Shown here in pieces: positions 1-8,622 of a stretch of 64,000 nucleotides of DNA; position 1 is the first letter of the stretch, and each line of letters begins with the position of its first letter. The translations under genes and the position numbers were made by a program. The notes under the pieces are model-generated. The model did not search any database. It was not told the origin of the DNA and worked only from the letters and a program-made list of their open reading frames with translations. The stretch comes from Dokdonella koreensis DS-123 (lineage in GTDB: Bacteria > Pseudomonadota > Gammaproteobacteria > Xanthomonadales > Rhodanobacteraceae). Where the stretch lies: assembly GCF_001632775.1 (NCBI RefSeq), contig NZ_CP015249.1, positions 3,948,686-4,012,685 on the forward strand, read 5' to 3'.

Positions 1-1
1 C

Positions 2-172
2 TACCAGGACGGCCAGGTCGTCAACGAGGAAAGCAAGACGATCGCACCGACCGGTGCAGCCGTGACCACGTTCCAGATCAGCAAGCCGGACGGCTGGCCC
101 GCCGGCAGCTACCAGGTCGCCATCTCGATCGACGGCAAGGACGCAGGCACGCAATCGTTCCAGGTGCAGTAG
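2..172 (+). CDS. C-terminal fragment of an unknown, probably beta-sandwich protein
   Basis: An open frame enters from the left edge and ends at TAG (170-172), giving 56 residues. The visible tail contains WPAGSYQVAISIDG followed by a TQSFQV ending. This alternating pattern, with a Pro/Ala-Gly-x-Tyr turn, is typical of the last strands of Ig-like or carbohydrate-binding-like beta-sandwich domains. Its codon use is like that of the flanking genes, and a strong terminator follows 69 bases downstream, which supports a real gene end. The family cannot be named from this fragment, and no catalytic residue is visible. An extracytoplasmic location is only a guess. Confidence 0.6.
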   Translation, partial: YQDGQVVNEESKTIAPTGAAVTTFQISKPDGWPAGSYQVAISIDGKDAGTQSFQVQ

Positions 173-240
173 CCGCGTGATCCGCTGCGTTCGTGAGCAT
201 GACCGCAGCGCGATAACGACCTGAACGGATCTTCAGGACA

Positions 241-277
241 ACAATGGGCGCGGCGAAAGCCGCGCCCATTGTCTTTT
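241..277 (+). terminator. Strong intrinsic terminator
   Basis: A perfect 14-bp stem (241-254 with 259-272) closed by a GAAA tetraloop is followed by CTTTT on the + strand. It ends the partial gene at the left edge. The reverse strand has no T-run after the stem, so it is a one-way terminator, although it also lies just beyond the 3' end of the convergent M1 peptidase gene. Confidence 0.9.
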
Positions 278-295
278 ACTGACACTGTCAGTTAC

Positions 296-2155
296 TCACT
301 GCCTTTCACCGGCAGGTTTCTCGGCGAGGACACGCTCCACGCTGCCCTGGGTCAGCGGGTGGTAGCCGGGCTTGGCCTTGGTGTAGATCGCACGGGCGAA
401 GGTCAGCCCGTCCGGCGTCTTGGCCAACGCCTCGTACAACGGGAGCACCAGCTTGCGTCGGCCGATGCGCTCGATGAAGGCAGCGATCGCCGGGCGCGCC
501 TGCGTGTAGCCGCTGCGGATCGTCAGGGCATACCAGCGGAACGCCACTTCGGCGTTGCCGGTACCGGTCAGCTTCCAGGCCTCGTCGAGTGCACGCAGCT
601 TGTCCACCGGCAGCGTCTGCGGCAGACCGTTCAGGAAATGCAGCCACTCGAAGGTCACCCAGGTGCCGGCACCGATGTCCTTGGCGGCCAGTTCGCCGTC
701 CAGCCAGCGCGTGCGTGCCGTATCGACCGCGGCGAATCGCGGCGAAACCGATACCGGTGCATCGGCCGGAATACCCGGCTTGTGCAGCCACGCGTCGACC
801 TCCGCCGCGCTGACCTTGCCGGGATAGCGCTTGGCCAGGTGCTCGTCGTAGTAGGCGAGGAACTGGTCGGTATCGATGCTGCGGAACGCGAAATGATCGA
901 AGTAGCCGCGCAGGAACGGGTCGAACGCCTCACGTCCGTAGCGCAGCTCCAGGAAGCGCAGGAACCACCGCCCCTTGTTGTAGGGCACGCCCGACAGGCC
1001 TTCGTCGGGATCGACACCTTTCAGATCGGGCACCAGCAGCTGCTCGTTGGCCGACATCTTGGCCATCTCCTCGCGCACTTCGCCCTCGTCGACCACGCGC
1101 TGCATGTCCGCTTCGTCCTTGCCGTAGACCGCCTCGACGATGCGGTTCTCGACATAGGTCGTGAAACCCTCGTTCAGCCACATGTGCTGCCAGTTGGCGT
1201 TGGTGACCAGGTTCCCGGACCAGGAATGGGCCAGCTCATGCGCGATCAGTCCGACCAGGCTCTTGTCGCCCGCGATGACCGTCGGTGTCGCGAAGGTCAT
1301 GCGCGGATTCTCCATGCCGCCGAACGGGAAGCTGGCCGGCAGCACCAGGATGTCGTACCGCTCCCAGCGGTAGGGGCCGTAGAGCTTCTCGGCCGCGCGG
1401 ATCATCGACTCGGTGTCCTCGAACTCCTTGGCGGCACCGGCGACCACCGAGGGCTCGGCATAGACCGCGGTGCGCGGGCCGGTCTCCCGCACCGCCAGGT
1501 CACCCGCCGCGATCGCCAGCAGGTACGACGGGATCGGCTGCTTCATCGTGAACCGGAAGTCACCGTTCAGCGCATGCTTGGCGTCGTTGTCCGCACTCAT
1601 CAGCACGCGATAGCCGGCCGGTGCCTTGATCCGCGCACTGTAGGTGAAGCGGACCGAGGGCGTGTCCTGCAACGGTACCCAGCTGCGCGCATGGATGGCC
1701 TGCGACTGCGAATACATGAATGACCGCTTCTTTCCGGCCGTCTGCTCGGGCGTCATCCACTGCAGTCCGGATGCCGTCGGCGCGGTGCGGTAGTAGATCC
1801 GCACCGCCGGCGCCGCATCCGGGAGAGCGATGTGCAAGGCCGAGCCGAAGATCGGGTCACGCGGATCGAGGCGGTAGTCGACCTTCTTTTCCGTGCCGTC
1901 CGCGCCGACGGCCAGGACGCGCTCGATGTTCAGGTCCCGCGTATCGAGCACCAGATCGTGCGTCTTGGCATCCTTCCAATCCAGATCCAGGCGCACGTTG
2001 CCGGCCAGCCGGCGATCGGCGAAATCGATGTTCAGGTCCAGCGCGAGCGCGCGCACGCTGACGCTGTCGGTGTTTGCATAGCTGTGCGGATCACCGGCAA
2101 ACGCGCAGGTCGGTGCCGTCAGCATCGAAAAGAGGATGAGATCACGGAACGTCAT
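296..2155 (-). CDS. Secreted M1 family zinc aminopeptidase (LTA4 hydrolase-like)
   Basis: This 619-residue protein has a cleavable signal peptide (about residues 1-20, ending CAFA). The N-terminal beta-saddle domain is followed by the peptidase core: the substrate-anchoring GGMEN motif, the zinc motif HELAH with ligands His306 and His310 and catalytic Glu307, and the third zinc ligand Glu329 in WLNEGF. The C-terminal helical part matches the leukotriene-A4-hydrolase branch of M1 rather than the PepN branch. Such enzymes remove N-terminal residues from peptides; this one probably acts in the periplasm or outside the cell. It is transcribed alone, divergent from the LuxR-type gene. A second, cytosolic M1 enzyme (pepN) lies further along the window. 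The family call is firm; the substrate is unknown. Confidence 0.92.
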   Translation of the reverse strand: MTFRDLILFSMLTAPTCAFAGDPHSYANTDSVSVRALALDLNIDFADRRLAGNVRLDLDWKDAKTHDLVLDTRDLNIERVLAVGADGTEKKVDYRLDPRDPIFGSALHIALPDAAPAVRIYYRTAPTASGLQWMTPEQTAGKKRSFMYSQSQAIHARSWVPLQDTPSVRFTYSARIKAPAGYRVLMSADNDAKHALNGDFRFTMKQPIPSYLLAIAAGDLAVRETGPRTAVYAEPSVVAGAAKEFEDTESMIRAAEKLYGPYRWERYDILVLPASFPFGGMENPRMTFATPTVIAGDKSLVGLIAHELAHSWSGNLVTNANWQHMWLNEGFTTYVENRIVEAVYGKDEADMQRVVDEGEVREEMAKMSANEQLLVPDLKGVDPDEGLSGVPYNKGRWFLRFLELRYGREAFDPFLRGYFDHFAFRSIDTDQFLAYYDEHLAKRYPGKVSAAEVDAWLHKPGIPADAPVSVSPRFAAVDTARTRWLDGELAAKDIGAGTWVTFEWLHFLNGLPQTLPVDKLRALDEAWKLTGTGNAEVAFRWYALTIRSGYTQARPAIAAFIERIGRRKLVLPLYEALAKTPDGLTFARAIYTKAKPGYHPLTQGSVERVLAEKPAGERQ

Positions 2156-2310
2156 GGGTTCTTGGCATGTGACGTGCTACGCACGGGAGGACTGGGAGAT
2201 TGTCGCATCACTGCCCGGGTCCCGCCTGAGCCAGAAGTCGGGCCGGTTTCGGACAGCAAGAAAGGAAGCTGCCGTCACTCGATCGCGGCAGCGATGGAAG
2301 GAAGAACGTC

Positions 2311-3087
2311 ATGGCCAGACCGCTGGACCGATTTGCTCGGCTGCTCGATTGCGATACCGAGAAGAAGCTGCAACGGCAGATCAGCCGCTGCGCGCTCTCC
2401 GCCGGATTCGAATGCTGGACCTACACGGTCAGCCTTTCGGCCTCGACCAGGGCACCCTACGTGCTCAGCGAGGAGCCGCGCAGCGGCATCTCCGACCACC
2501 TCCAGCTCCTGTGCCGCAGCAACGAACCGATGATGGCGCATTGCCGCCAGCACGCCACGCCGCTGGTGTGGACCGCCGAGCCGGCCATTGAAGGAACCGA
2601 CGGCACGCCTCCGTGCCGGCTCCTGGAGGATGCCACCGGATCGGGGCTGCAGGCCATCATCGGCGTGCCGGTCCACGGCCTCGGCTGCCGCTGGGGCGTG
2701 GTCGTCGTGGCGACCTACCATCCGTTGAAGCGACGCGAAGTGGTCAGCCGGCTGCCGCAGGTGCAACTGCTGGCCACCTACGTCCACGAGGCCGGCCATC
2801 GCTATGCCGCAGAGATGACCCGCGACGACCAGATCCATCTGACCGTGCGCGAGATCGAATGCCTGCGCTGGACTTCGCTCGGCAAGACCGGCTGGGAGAT
2901 CAGCCGGCTGCTCAGCATTTCCGAGCGCACGGTCGTCTTCCATCTGGAGAACGCCTCGCACAAGCTCGGCGTCTTCAGCCGGCACCAGGCCGTCGCGCGC
3001 GCGATCGCGCTGGACCTGCTGCAACCGTCCGATCCGTTAACGGCGCCGGTGCTTCCAGGGTACAATCGCGACCTCGCGCCGGGTTAG
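2311..3087 (+). CDS. LuxR-type regulator with autoinducer-binding-like domain (LuxR solo)
   Basis: This is a 258-residue protein. Residues about 20-175 resemble the autoinducer-binding domain of LuxR proteins, with a conserved W/Y pattern (ECWTYTV, and WGVVVVATYHP late in the domain). Residues about 193-255 form a GerE-type helix-turn-helix beginning LTVREIECLRW, with SISERTVVFHLENASHKL as the recognition region. The start has a strong ribosome site (GGAAGGAAG, 8 to 10 bases upstream). No luxI-type synthase is present in the window, so it would be a solo receptor answering a foreign or non-AHL signal. Its TAG stop lies inside the downstream tRNA gene, so the last three or four residues are encoded by the tRNA sequence. 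The ligand and targets are unknown. Confidence 0.85.
   Translation: MARPLDRFARLLDCDTEKKLQRQISRCALSAGFECWTYTVSLSASTRAPYVLSEEPRSGISDHLQLLCRSNEPMMAHCRQHATPLVWTAEPAIEGTDGTPPCRLLEDATGSGLQAIIGVPVHGLGCRWGVVVVATYHPLKRREVVSRLPQVQLLATYVHEAGHRYAAEMTRDDQIHLTVREIECLRWTSLGKTGWEISRLLSISERTVVFHLENASHKLGVFSRHQAVARAIALDLLQPSDPLTAPVLPGYNRDLAPG
3037..3066 (+). promoter_or_regulatory. Candidate tRNA-Thr promoter inside the luxR-type gene
   Basis: TTAACG (3037-3042) and TACAAT (3061-3066), separated by 18 bases, resemble a sigma-70 promoter. They sit 11 bases before the mature tRNA 5' end and within the last codons of the upstream coding region. TACAAT recurs as a likely -10 box elsewhere in this window (before speE and speA). 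Similarity only; no start site was measured. Confidence 0.5.
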
Positions 3088-3149
3088 CACAGTGGTAGTG
3101 CAGCGGTTTTGTAAACCGAAGGTCGGGGGTTCAAATCCCTCACCCGGCA
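3078..3149 (+). tRNA. tRNA-Thr (anticodon TGT)
   Basis: The sequence folds as a complete 72-base cloverleaf. It has a perfect 7-bp acceptor stem (GCCGGGT/ACCCGGC), a GCAC/GTGC D-stem, an anticodon stem-loop with the loop TTTGTAA (anticodon TGT, reading ACA), and a T-arm with the TTCAAAT loop. The outermost anticodon-stem pair is a G-A mismatch. The discriminator base is A, and CCA is not encoded. Its first 10 bases overlap the 3' end of the LuxR-type gene. A bulged hairpin follows (3155-3180) without a T-run and may help 3' processing or termination before uvrD. Confidence 0.96.
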
Positions 3150-3229
3150 TACCGACGCCGCTTGCCTCGTAAGCCGGCGTGACCCCCAAAGGTCGGCGCC
3201 GCCCACGGCGGCCCGCCAAGACGCGACGG

Positions 3230-5455
3230 ATGGATGTTTCCCACCTGCTGGACGCGCTGAATCCTGCGCAGCGCGAAGCCGTGAGCACGCCGGCGGGCCA
3301 CTGCCTCGTGCTGGCGGGTGCCGGCTCCGGCAAGACCCGGGTACTCACGCACCGCATCGGCTGGCTGCTCGAGGTCGAACGCGTCTCGCCCTGGTCGATC
3401 CTCGCGGTGACCTTCACCAACAAGGCCGCCGGCGAGATGCGCACGCGGACCGAGGGGCTGGTCGGCAACGACGCCCGCGGGCTGACGATCGGCACGTTCC
3501 ACGGCATCGCCCACCGGCTGCTGCGCCGCCACTGGCGCGAGGCGGGCCTGCCCGAGACGTTCCAGATCCTGGACGCCGACGACCAGCAGCGGCTGGTCAA
3601 GCGCACGATCCAGGGACTCGGGCTGGACGAGGCACGCTTTCCGCCACGCCAGGCCGCCTGGTTCATCAACGGCGCCAAGGACGAAGGCCGGCGTCCCGAC
3701 GCGATCGCCGCCGACGGCAATCCGCTGGCCCAGACCCTGGTCGACATCTACCGCGCCTACGAGAACGCCTGCCGCCGCGCCGGTCTCGTCGACTTCGCCG
3801 AGCTGCTGCTGCGCGCCCACGAGCTGTGGCTCAACGACGACGCCCTGCTCGCGCACTACCGGGAGCGCTGGCGGCACCTGTTGATCGACGAGTTCCAGGA
3901 CACCAACACGCTGCAGTACGCCTGGATCCGCGTGCTGGCCGGAACGACCGCCCAGGTGTTCGTGGTCGGCGACGACGACCAGGCGATCTACGGTTGGCGC
4001 GGTGCGCGCGTGGAGAACGTGCAGCATTTCCTGCGCGACTTCCCCGATGCGGCCACGATCCGGCTCGAACAGAACTACCGCTCGACCTCCAACATCCTCG
4101 GCGCCGCCAATGCCGTGATCGCGAACAACCGCGACCGCCTCGGCAAGCAGCTGTGGACGGCGGGCCCGGCCGGCGCGCCGATCGAGGTCTACGCGGCGTA
4201 CAACGAACAGGACGAGGCCCGCTATGTGGTCGACCGCATCGGCGAGCACATCGACGGCGGTGGATCGGCGGCGGACGTGGCCGTGCTCTATCGATCCAAC
4301 GCGCAATCGCGCAACTTCGAAGAGCACCTGATCCAGCGCGACATTCCGTATCGCGTCTACGGCGGCCTGCGCTACTTCGAACGCGCCGAGATCAAGGACG
4401 CGCTGGCGTACCTGCGCCTGCTCGCCAATCGCCACGACGATGCGGCGTTCGAGCGCGTCGTCAACACGCCGCCCCGCGGCATCGGCGACCGCACGGTCGA
4501 TGCACTGCGGCGGCGTGCGCGCCGGGACGACGCCTCGCTGTGGGAGGCCTCTCTGGCGGAGCTTGCCGGCGCGGAGCTGGCCGGCCGCGCGAAGAACGCG
4601 CTGCGCGCATTCCTGGAGCTGATCGATGCGCTGGCGCGCGAATGCCTGAGTCCGGAGGCGGCAGGTGACGTCCCGGCCGATGCCGTGATCGACGAGCCGC
4701 TGTCGCTGCAAAAGCAGGTCGAGCTCGCGATCGGGCGCACCGGCCTGCGCGACTTCTACGAATCGGACTCGCGCGGCGGTGCCGAATCGCGCGTCGAAAA
4801 CCTCGACGAACTCGTCAACGTCGCCGACCGGTTCGAGCCGACGCCCGAGGACGTAGAGGCGGGATTGTCGCGCCTCGGCGCCTTCCTGGCCCATGCCGCG
4901 CTCGAAGCGGGCGAAGGCCAGGGGGAAGCCTGGCAATCGTGCGTCCAGCTGATGACGCTGCACTCGGCCAAGGGCCTGGAGTTTCCGCTGGTCTTCCTGG
5001 TGGGGCTCGAGGACGGGCTGTTTCCGAGCCAGAAGTCGATGGAGGAACCCGGCCGCCTGGCCGAGGAGCGGCGGCTGGCCTATGTCGGCATCACGCGGGC
5101 ACGCGAGCGCCTGGTGCTGACCTACGCCGAATCACGCCGCCTGCACGGCATGGAGATGTACGGCCGGCCGTCGCGTTTCCTGGCCGAGATCCCGCGCGAG
5201 CTGCTGCACGAGGTGCGTCCCCGGGTGCAGGTCAGCCGGCCGGTGTTCGCCGGACCGCGTGCCCTGGCGGCCGAACCGGACGCCCAGGGCCTTTCCCTGG
5301 GCCAGCGCGTCCGCCACGAGACCTTCGGGGAAGGCGTCGTCGTCGACTTCGAAGGCAGCGGCAACCACATGCGTGTGCAGGTCAATTTCGAGGACAGCGG
5401 ACAGAAGTGGCTGGTGCTCGCCTACGCCCGGCTTTCGCCTCTGAACGGCGCGTGA
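3230..5455 (+). CDS. uvrD: DNA helicase II (UvrD)
   Basis: UvrD is a 3'-5' superfamily 1A helicase that displaces the incised strand in nucleotide excision repair and mismatch repair. All the SF1 motifs are visible: Walker A GAGSGKT, motif Ia FTNKAAGEM, the DEFQDTN motif II, GDDDQAIYGWRGA (motif III), QNYRST (IV), LMTLHSAKGLEF (V) and YVGITRARERL (VI). A UvrD-type C-terminal extension ends in GQRVRHETFGEG and WLVLAYARL. The protein is 741 residues. The ATG at 3230 gives MDVSHLLDALN, which lines up with the known start of E. coli UvrD, so an in-frame ATG 51 bases upstream was rejected. It stands alone between the tRNA and an outer-membrane protein gene. Identification is very secure. Confidence 0.97.
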   Translation: MDVSHLLDALNPAQREAVSTPAGHCLVLAGAGSGKTRVLTHRIGWLLEVERVSPWSILAVTFTNKAAGEMRTRTEGLVGNDARGLTIGTFHGIAHRLLRRHWREAGLPETFQILDADDQQRLVKRTIQGLGLDEARFPPRQAAWFINGAKDEGRRPDAIAADGNPLAQTLVDIYRAYENACRRAGLVDFAELLLRAHELWLNDDALLAHYRERWRHLLIDEFQDTNTLQYAWIRVLAGTTAQVFVVGDDDQAIYGWRGARVENVQHFLRDFPDAATIRLEQNYRSTSNILGAANAVIANNRDRLGKQLWTAGPAGAPIEVYAAYNEQDEARYVVDRIGEHIDGGGSAADVAVLYRSNAQSRNFEEHLIQRDIPYRVYGGLRYFERAEIKDALAYLRLLANRHDDAAFERVVNTPPRGIGDRTVDALRRRARRDDASLWEASLAELAGAELAGRAKNALRAFLELIDALARECLSPEAAGDVPADAVIDEPLSLQKQVELAIGRTGLRDFYESDSRGGAESRVENLDELVNVADRFEPTPEDVEAGLSRLGAFLAHAALEAGEGQGEAWQSCVQLMTLHSAKGLEFPLVFLVGLEDGLFPSQKSMEEPGRLAEERRLAYVGITRARERLVLTYAESRRLHGMEMYGRPSRFLAEIPRELLHEVRPRVQVSRPVFAGPRALAAEPDAQGLSLGQRVRHETFGEGVVVDFEGSGNHMRVQVNFEDSGQKWLVLAYARLSPLNGA

Positions 5456-5715
5456 GAATCGCGGGCGCCTGACCTGTTCCCTGCCTGATTCCGCCGGCAT
5501 GGCCGCCCCGCGAACGGCGGCCTGGGGAACCGCGAGCGGGCCTGCCGCGACGGCACGAGCGGATCCCGCGGCTGCCCGACGCCGGACGATCCGCGGATGC
5601 GCCGGACGGCCGGGCTCACGCGGTGGCGCCCCCTGACGTTTCGCATTGGTGCCGGACACGACAGCCGCTACCATGCGCCGGCAGCCCCTGCTGCCCGTCA
5701 TTCAAAGGAGACATC

Positions 5716-6417
5716 ATGAACCGGAACCTCCACGCGATCGCCCTCGCCGCCATCGGCCTGTTTGCGACGACCGCGAGCCATGCCCAGGACAGCGGGTTCT
5801 ATTTCGGCATCGGCGCCGGCTCGAGCGAGTACAACGACACCCTGCGCCGCCAGATCTTCGACGCCTACGAAGGCAATGCCAGCTACGCGGTCGAGTCGGC
5901 CCGGCTCAGCGACAAGAGCGGCAGCGCGTTCAAGTTCACGGCCGGCTACCGCTTCACGCCGTGGCTGAGCGGCGAACTGGCCTATGCCACGCTCGGCGAA
6001 GCGCACAGCGACTTCCGGCTGAACTCGATCGCCCCGCTGACCAGCGGTACCGCCGCCATCGAGGGCGAATACAAGCTGCACGGCATCAGCGCGGTCGCCG
6101 TCGGCGAGATCCCTCTCGGCACCGATTTCTCCGCTTCGCTGCGGGCCGGCCTGGTGTTCTCGCGGCTCGAGTACGCCGAGCGCGGCACGTCCGCCAGCGA
6201 TACCCCGCACCGCTTCAGCGCCGACGACGAGGACAAGACGCGGCCGATCGCCGGTATCGGGCTGGCCTGGAACATCGACCCCACGTGGAGCCTGCGCCTG
6301 GACTGGGACCGCTGGTTCCGCGTCGGCAACCGGTTTGCCCTCACCGAGGGCGGCAACGGTCGCTTCGACCACGTCGACGCCTATACGCTGAATCTCATCT
6401 GGCGCATGCCGCGGTAA
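5716..6417 (+). CDS. Outer-membrane beta-barrel protein (OmpA-like barrel)
   Basis: This 233-residue protein has a signal peptide ending SHAQ (about residue 22). The mature part shows alternating hydrophobic/aromatic strands such as GFYFGIGAGSS, FKFTAGYRF, SGELAYATLG, WSLRLDWDRWF and a final YTLNLIWRMPR strand. That is the layout of a small 8-stranded barrel of the OmpA-like/OMP_b-brl superfamily. There is no periplasmic peptidoglycan-binding domain. AAAGGAG (5704-5710) at 5-base spacing fixes the ATG start over an earlier in-frame ATG. The upstream gap from 5456 holds only a weak GC hairpin (5501-5522). The specific role is unknown. Confidence 0.85.
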   Translation: MNRNLHAIALAAIGLFATTASHAQDSGFYFGIGAGSSEYNDTLRRQIFDAYEGNASYAVESARLSDKSGSAFKFTAGYRFTPWLSGELAYATLGEAHSDFRLNSIAPLTSGTAAIEGEYKLHGISAVAVGEIPLGTDFSASLRAGLVFSRLEYAERGTSASDTPHRFSADDEDKTRPIAGIGLAWNIDPTWSLRLDWDRWFRVGNRFALTEGGNGRFDHVDAYTLNLIWRMPR

Positions 6418-6435
6418 GCACCGGCAACGGCGCAT

Positions 6436-6477
6436 CGTGCGTACGTGGCGGCCGGCATCCGGTCGCCACGGCGCACG
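6436..6477. terminator. Long GC-rich hairpin between convergent genes
   Basis: An inner stem (6444-6455 with 6459-6470, one G-T pair, 3-base loop) continues into an outer 6-bp stem (6436-6441 with 6472-6477). It fills the 63-base gap between the convergent barrel-protein and coaBC genes. It has no T-run on either side, so it may act as a bidirectional barrier or a factor-assisted terminator. Confidence 0.6.
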
Positions 6478-6480
6478 GCA

Positions 6481-7719
6481 TCAACCGCCGCGCGGCCGGT
6501 AACGCTCGGCGATCCGCTCGATCAGGCGTGCCGCCAGGACCTGCTTGTCCGCCCGCTCGAGTTCCTCGCGGCCCCCGTCCCACAGCAGCAGCAGCGCGTT
6601 CTCGGCGCACTCGAAGCCGATGTTGTCGGCAACGCGGTTGGCCGCGATCATGTCGAGGTTCTTGCGCTCGAGCTTGCCGCGCGCATACCCCTCGACATTG
6701 TCGGTTTCCGCCGCGAAACCGACCACGAACGGCCGGCCGGGCAGCGCCGCGACATCGGCCAGGATGTCGGCGTTCTGCACCAGCTTCAGCTCGATCGCAC
6801 CGCCGGTCTTCTTGAGCTTGGACGGCGAGACCGTCTCGGGCCGGTAGTCGGCCACCGCCGCGGTCGCGATGAAGATGTCCGCCGCGCCGGCTTCCGCGAG
6901 CACCGCGGTATGCATCTCGGCCGCGCTGCGCACGTCGACGCGGCGAACACCGGCGGGTGTCGCCAGTGCGACCGGACCGGCGACCAGGACGACCTCGGCA
7001 CCCTGCGCCGCGGCCGCAGCCGCGACCGCGAAGCCCATGCGCCCGGAGCTGCGGTTGCCGATGAAGCGCACCGGATCGATCGGCTCGTGCGTGGGCCCGG
7101 CATCGACGAGCACCCGCTTTCCGGCGAGCAGGCTGCCGCGCCCACCCGGCGCGAGCGCGGCGACGATGTCCTCGGGCTCGGACATGCGTCCGGCGCCGAC
7201 GTCGCCACAGGCCTGGTCTCCCACGCCCGGCCCGATCACCTGCATGCCGCGGCCGCGCAACAGCGACAGGTTGGCCTGCGTGACGGGCTGCGCCCACATC
7301 TGCTGGTTCATCGCCGGCGCCAGCGCGATCGGCGCGGCGCTGGCCAGGCACAGCGTGGTGAGCAGGTCATCGGCATGGCCATGCGCGAGCCGTGCGATCA
7401 GGTCCGCGGAAGCCGGCGCGACGACGATCTGGTCGGCCCAGCGCGCCAGCTCGATGTGGCCCATCGCCGCTTCGGCAGCCTCGTCCCAGAGACTCGTGCG
7501 CACCGGCCGGCCCGACAGGGCCTGGAACGTCAACGCCGTGACGAAACGCGCCGCGTTCTCGGTCAGGACCACCTGGACCTCGGCACCGGCCTCGCCGAGG
7601 CGGCGCACCAGATAGGCCGCCTTGTACGCCGCAACCCCGCCGGAAACGCCGAGCAGGATGCGCCGCTTCGCCAAGCTCGCTGATGTCATGTGCGAAAAAT
7701 CCGACCGGAATGACGGCAT
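6481..7719 (-). CDS. coaBC: Bifunctional phosphopantothenoylcysteine decarboxylase / phosphopantothenate-cysteine ligase
   Basis: The two steps convert 4'-phosphopantothenate plus cysteine to 4'-phosphopantetheine in coenzyme A synthesis. The N-terminal CoaC half has the FMN-binding GVSGGVAAYKA, the PASADLIARLAHG loop and the PAMNQQMW signature, followed by GDQACGDVGAGRM, which carries the catalytic Cys. The CoaB ligase half starts near residue 195 and shows GPTHEPIDPVRFIGNRSSG and the ATAAVADYRP region. The 412-residue length is normal. An alternative start at 7689 (MTSASLAKRR) would remove 10 residues and fits the family better; neither start has a strong ribosome site. It is divergent from radC. 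Confidence 0.95.
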   Translation of the reverse strand: MPSFRSDFSHMTSASLAKRRILLGVSGGVAAYKAAYLVRRLGEAGAEVQVVLTENAARFVTALTFQALSGRPVRTSLWDEAAEAAMGHIELARWADQIVVAPASADLIARLAHGHADDLLTTLCLASAAPIALAPAMNQQMWAQPVTQANLSLLRGRGMQVIGPGVGDQACGDVGAGRMSEPEDIVAALAPGGRGSLLAGKRVLVDAGPTHEPIDPVRFIGNRSSGRMGFAVAAAAAAQGAEVVLVAGPVALATPAGVRRVDVRSAAEMHTAVLAEAGAADIFIATAAVADYRPETVSPSKLKKTGGAIELKLVQNADILADVAALPGRPFVVGFAAETDNVEGYARGKLERKNLDMIAANRVADNIGFECAENALLLLWDGGREELERADKQVLAARLIERIAERYRPRGG

Positions 7720-7808
7720 CTAGCTTACTCAAAATCGGCGCATCCGATGACGGCGTGCGCGCCGGCGGCCGCTAGAGTCGGTGGCCTACCGGTCCCGGAG
7801 GCGCCTGG

Positions 7809-8477
7809 ATGAAAATCATCGAACTGCCCGACGACGAGCGCCCGCGCGAGAAACTGATGGCGCGGGGCGCCTGGTTCCTGTCCGATGCCGAAGTGCTCGC
7901 CGTGCTGCTGGGCTCGGGCCGCTCGGGCAGGAACGCGGTGGAGACCGCCTGCGTCTGGCTGCGCAACAGCGGCGGCCTGCGCGAGCTGCTCGAGGCGCCG
8001 CGCGGGACCCATGCGATCGGCACGGCCACCTGGTGCCGCCTGCACGCCGCCGTGGAGCTGGGCCGCCGCTGCCTCAACCACCACGTGGACGGGACGACGG
8101 ACACGCCGCTGACGACGCCGGAGATGGCCTCGCGCTTCTTCAAGTCGCAGCTGGCAGGCTATCCGTTCGAGATCTTCGCCTGCCTGTTCCTCGACAACCG
8201 CCACCGGATCGTCAGCTTCGAGAAGATGTTCAGCGGCACCGTCGCCGGTGCCAGCGTGCATCCGCGCGAGGTGGTCCGCCGCTGCGTCGAGCTCAATGCC
8301 GCCGCCGTGATCTTCGTCCACAACCACCCTTCCGGCCAGCCCGAGCCCAGCGCCGCGGACCAGGCGATCACGGCGCGCCTGCGCGAGTCGCTGGACCTGA
8401 TCGAGGTCCGCGTGCTCGATCACTTCATCGTCGGCGACGGCACGCCGATCTCGATGGCGCGCCGCGGGATGCTCTAG
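7809..8477 (+). CDS. radC: RadC/JAMM-domain protein
   Basis: This 222-residue protein has a UPF0758 N-terminal helix-hairpin-helix-like region with the PREKLMARGAWFLSDAEVLAVLLGSG signature split across residues 12-38. A C-terminal JAB1/MPN+ (JAMM) metalloprotease-like domain follows, with HNHPSG (His171, His173) and the downstream Asp184 that complete the zinc motif. The family was once linked to recombination repair, but that link has not held up and its real role is unsettled. GGAG at 7797-7800 precedes the ATG by 8 bases, and TAGAGT (7773-7778) may be its -10 box. It is conserved next to coaBC in many gammaproteobacteria, as here. Confidence 0.93.
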   Translation: MKIIELPDDERPREKLMARGAWFLSDAEVLAVLLGSGRSGRNAVETACVWLRNSGGLRELLEAPRGTHAIGTATWCRLHAAVELGRRCLNHHVDGTTDTPLTTPEMASRFFKSQLAGYPFEIFACLFLDNRHRIVSFEKMFSGTVAGASVHPREVVRRCVELNAAAVIFVHNHPSGQPEPSAADQAITARLRESLDLIEVRVLDHFIVGDGTPISMARRGML

Positions 8478-8622
8478 CGTCGCCGGACCGGCCGCCGCGG
8501 GGCGCGGCGGGCCCGCTCCCGCCGCCGCGCCGCGGCCCGCCCGGCCGGACTGCGGCGCGTCCTGTCCGGCAGCCGGCGCGCCACCTATACTTCGACCCTC
8601 ACGAGGCAGACATGGAGCGTGC

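Noticed and set aside
3078-3149. Integration of a mobile element at the tRNA-Thr gene
   Set aside because: No integrase, no repeated tRNA end and no change in base composition is seen. uvrD follows directly and looks native.
3179-3229. An earlier ATG for uvrD at 3179
   Set aside because: The added residues are Arg/Pro-rich and not part of the family; MDVSHLLDALN at 3230 matches E. coli UvrD.
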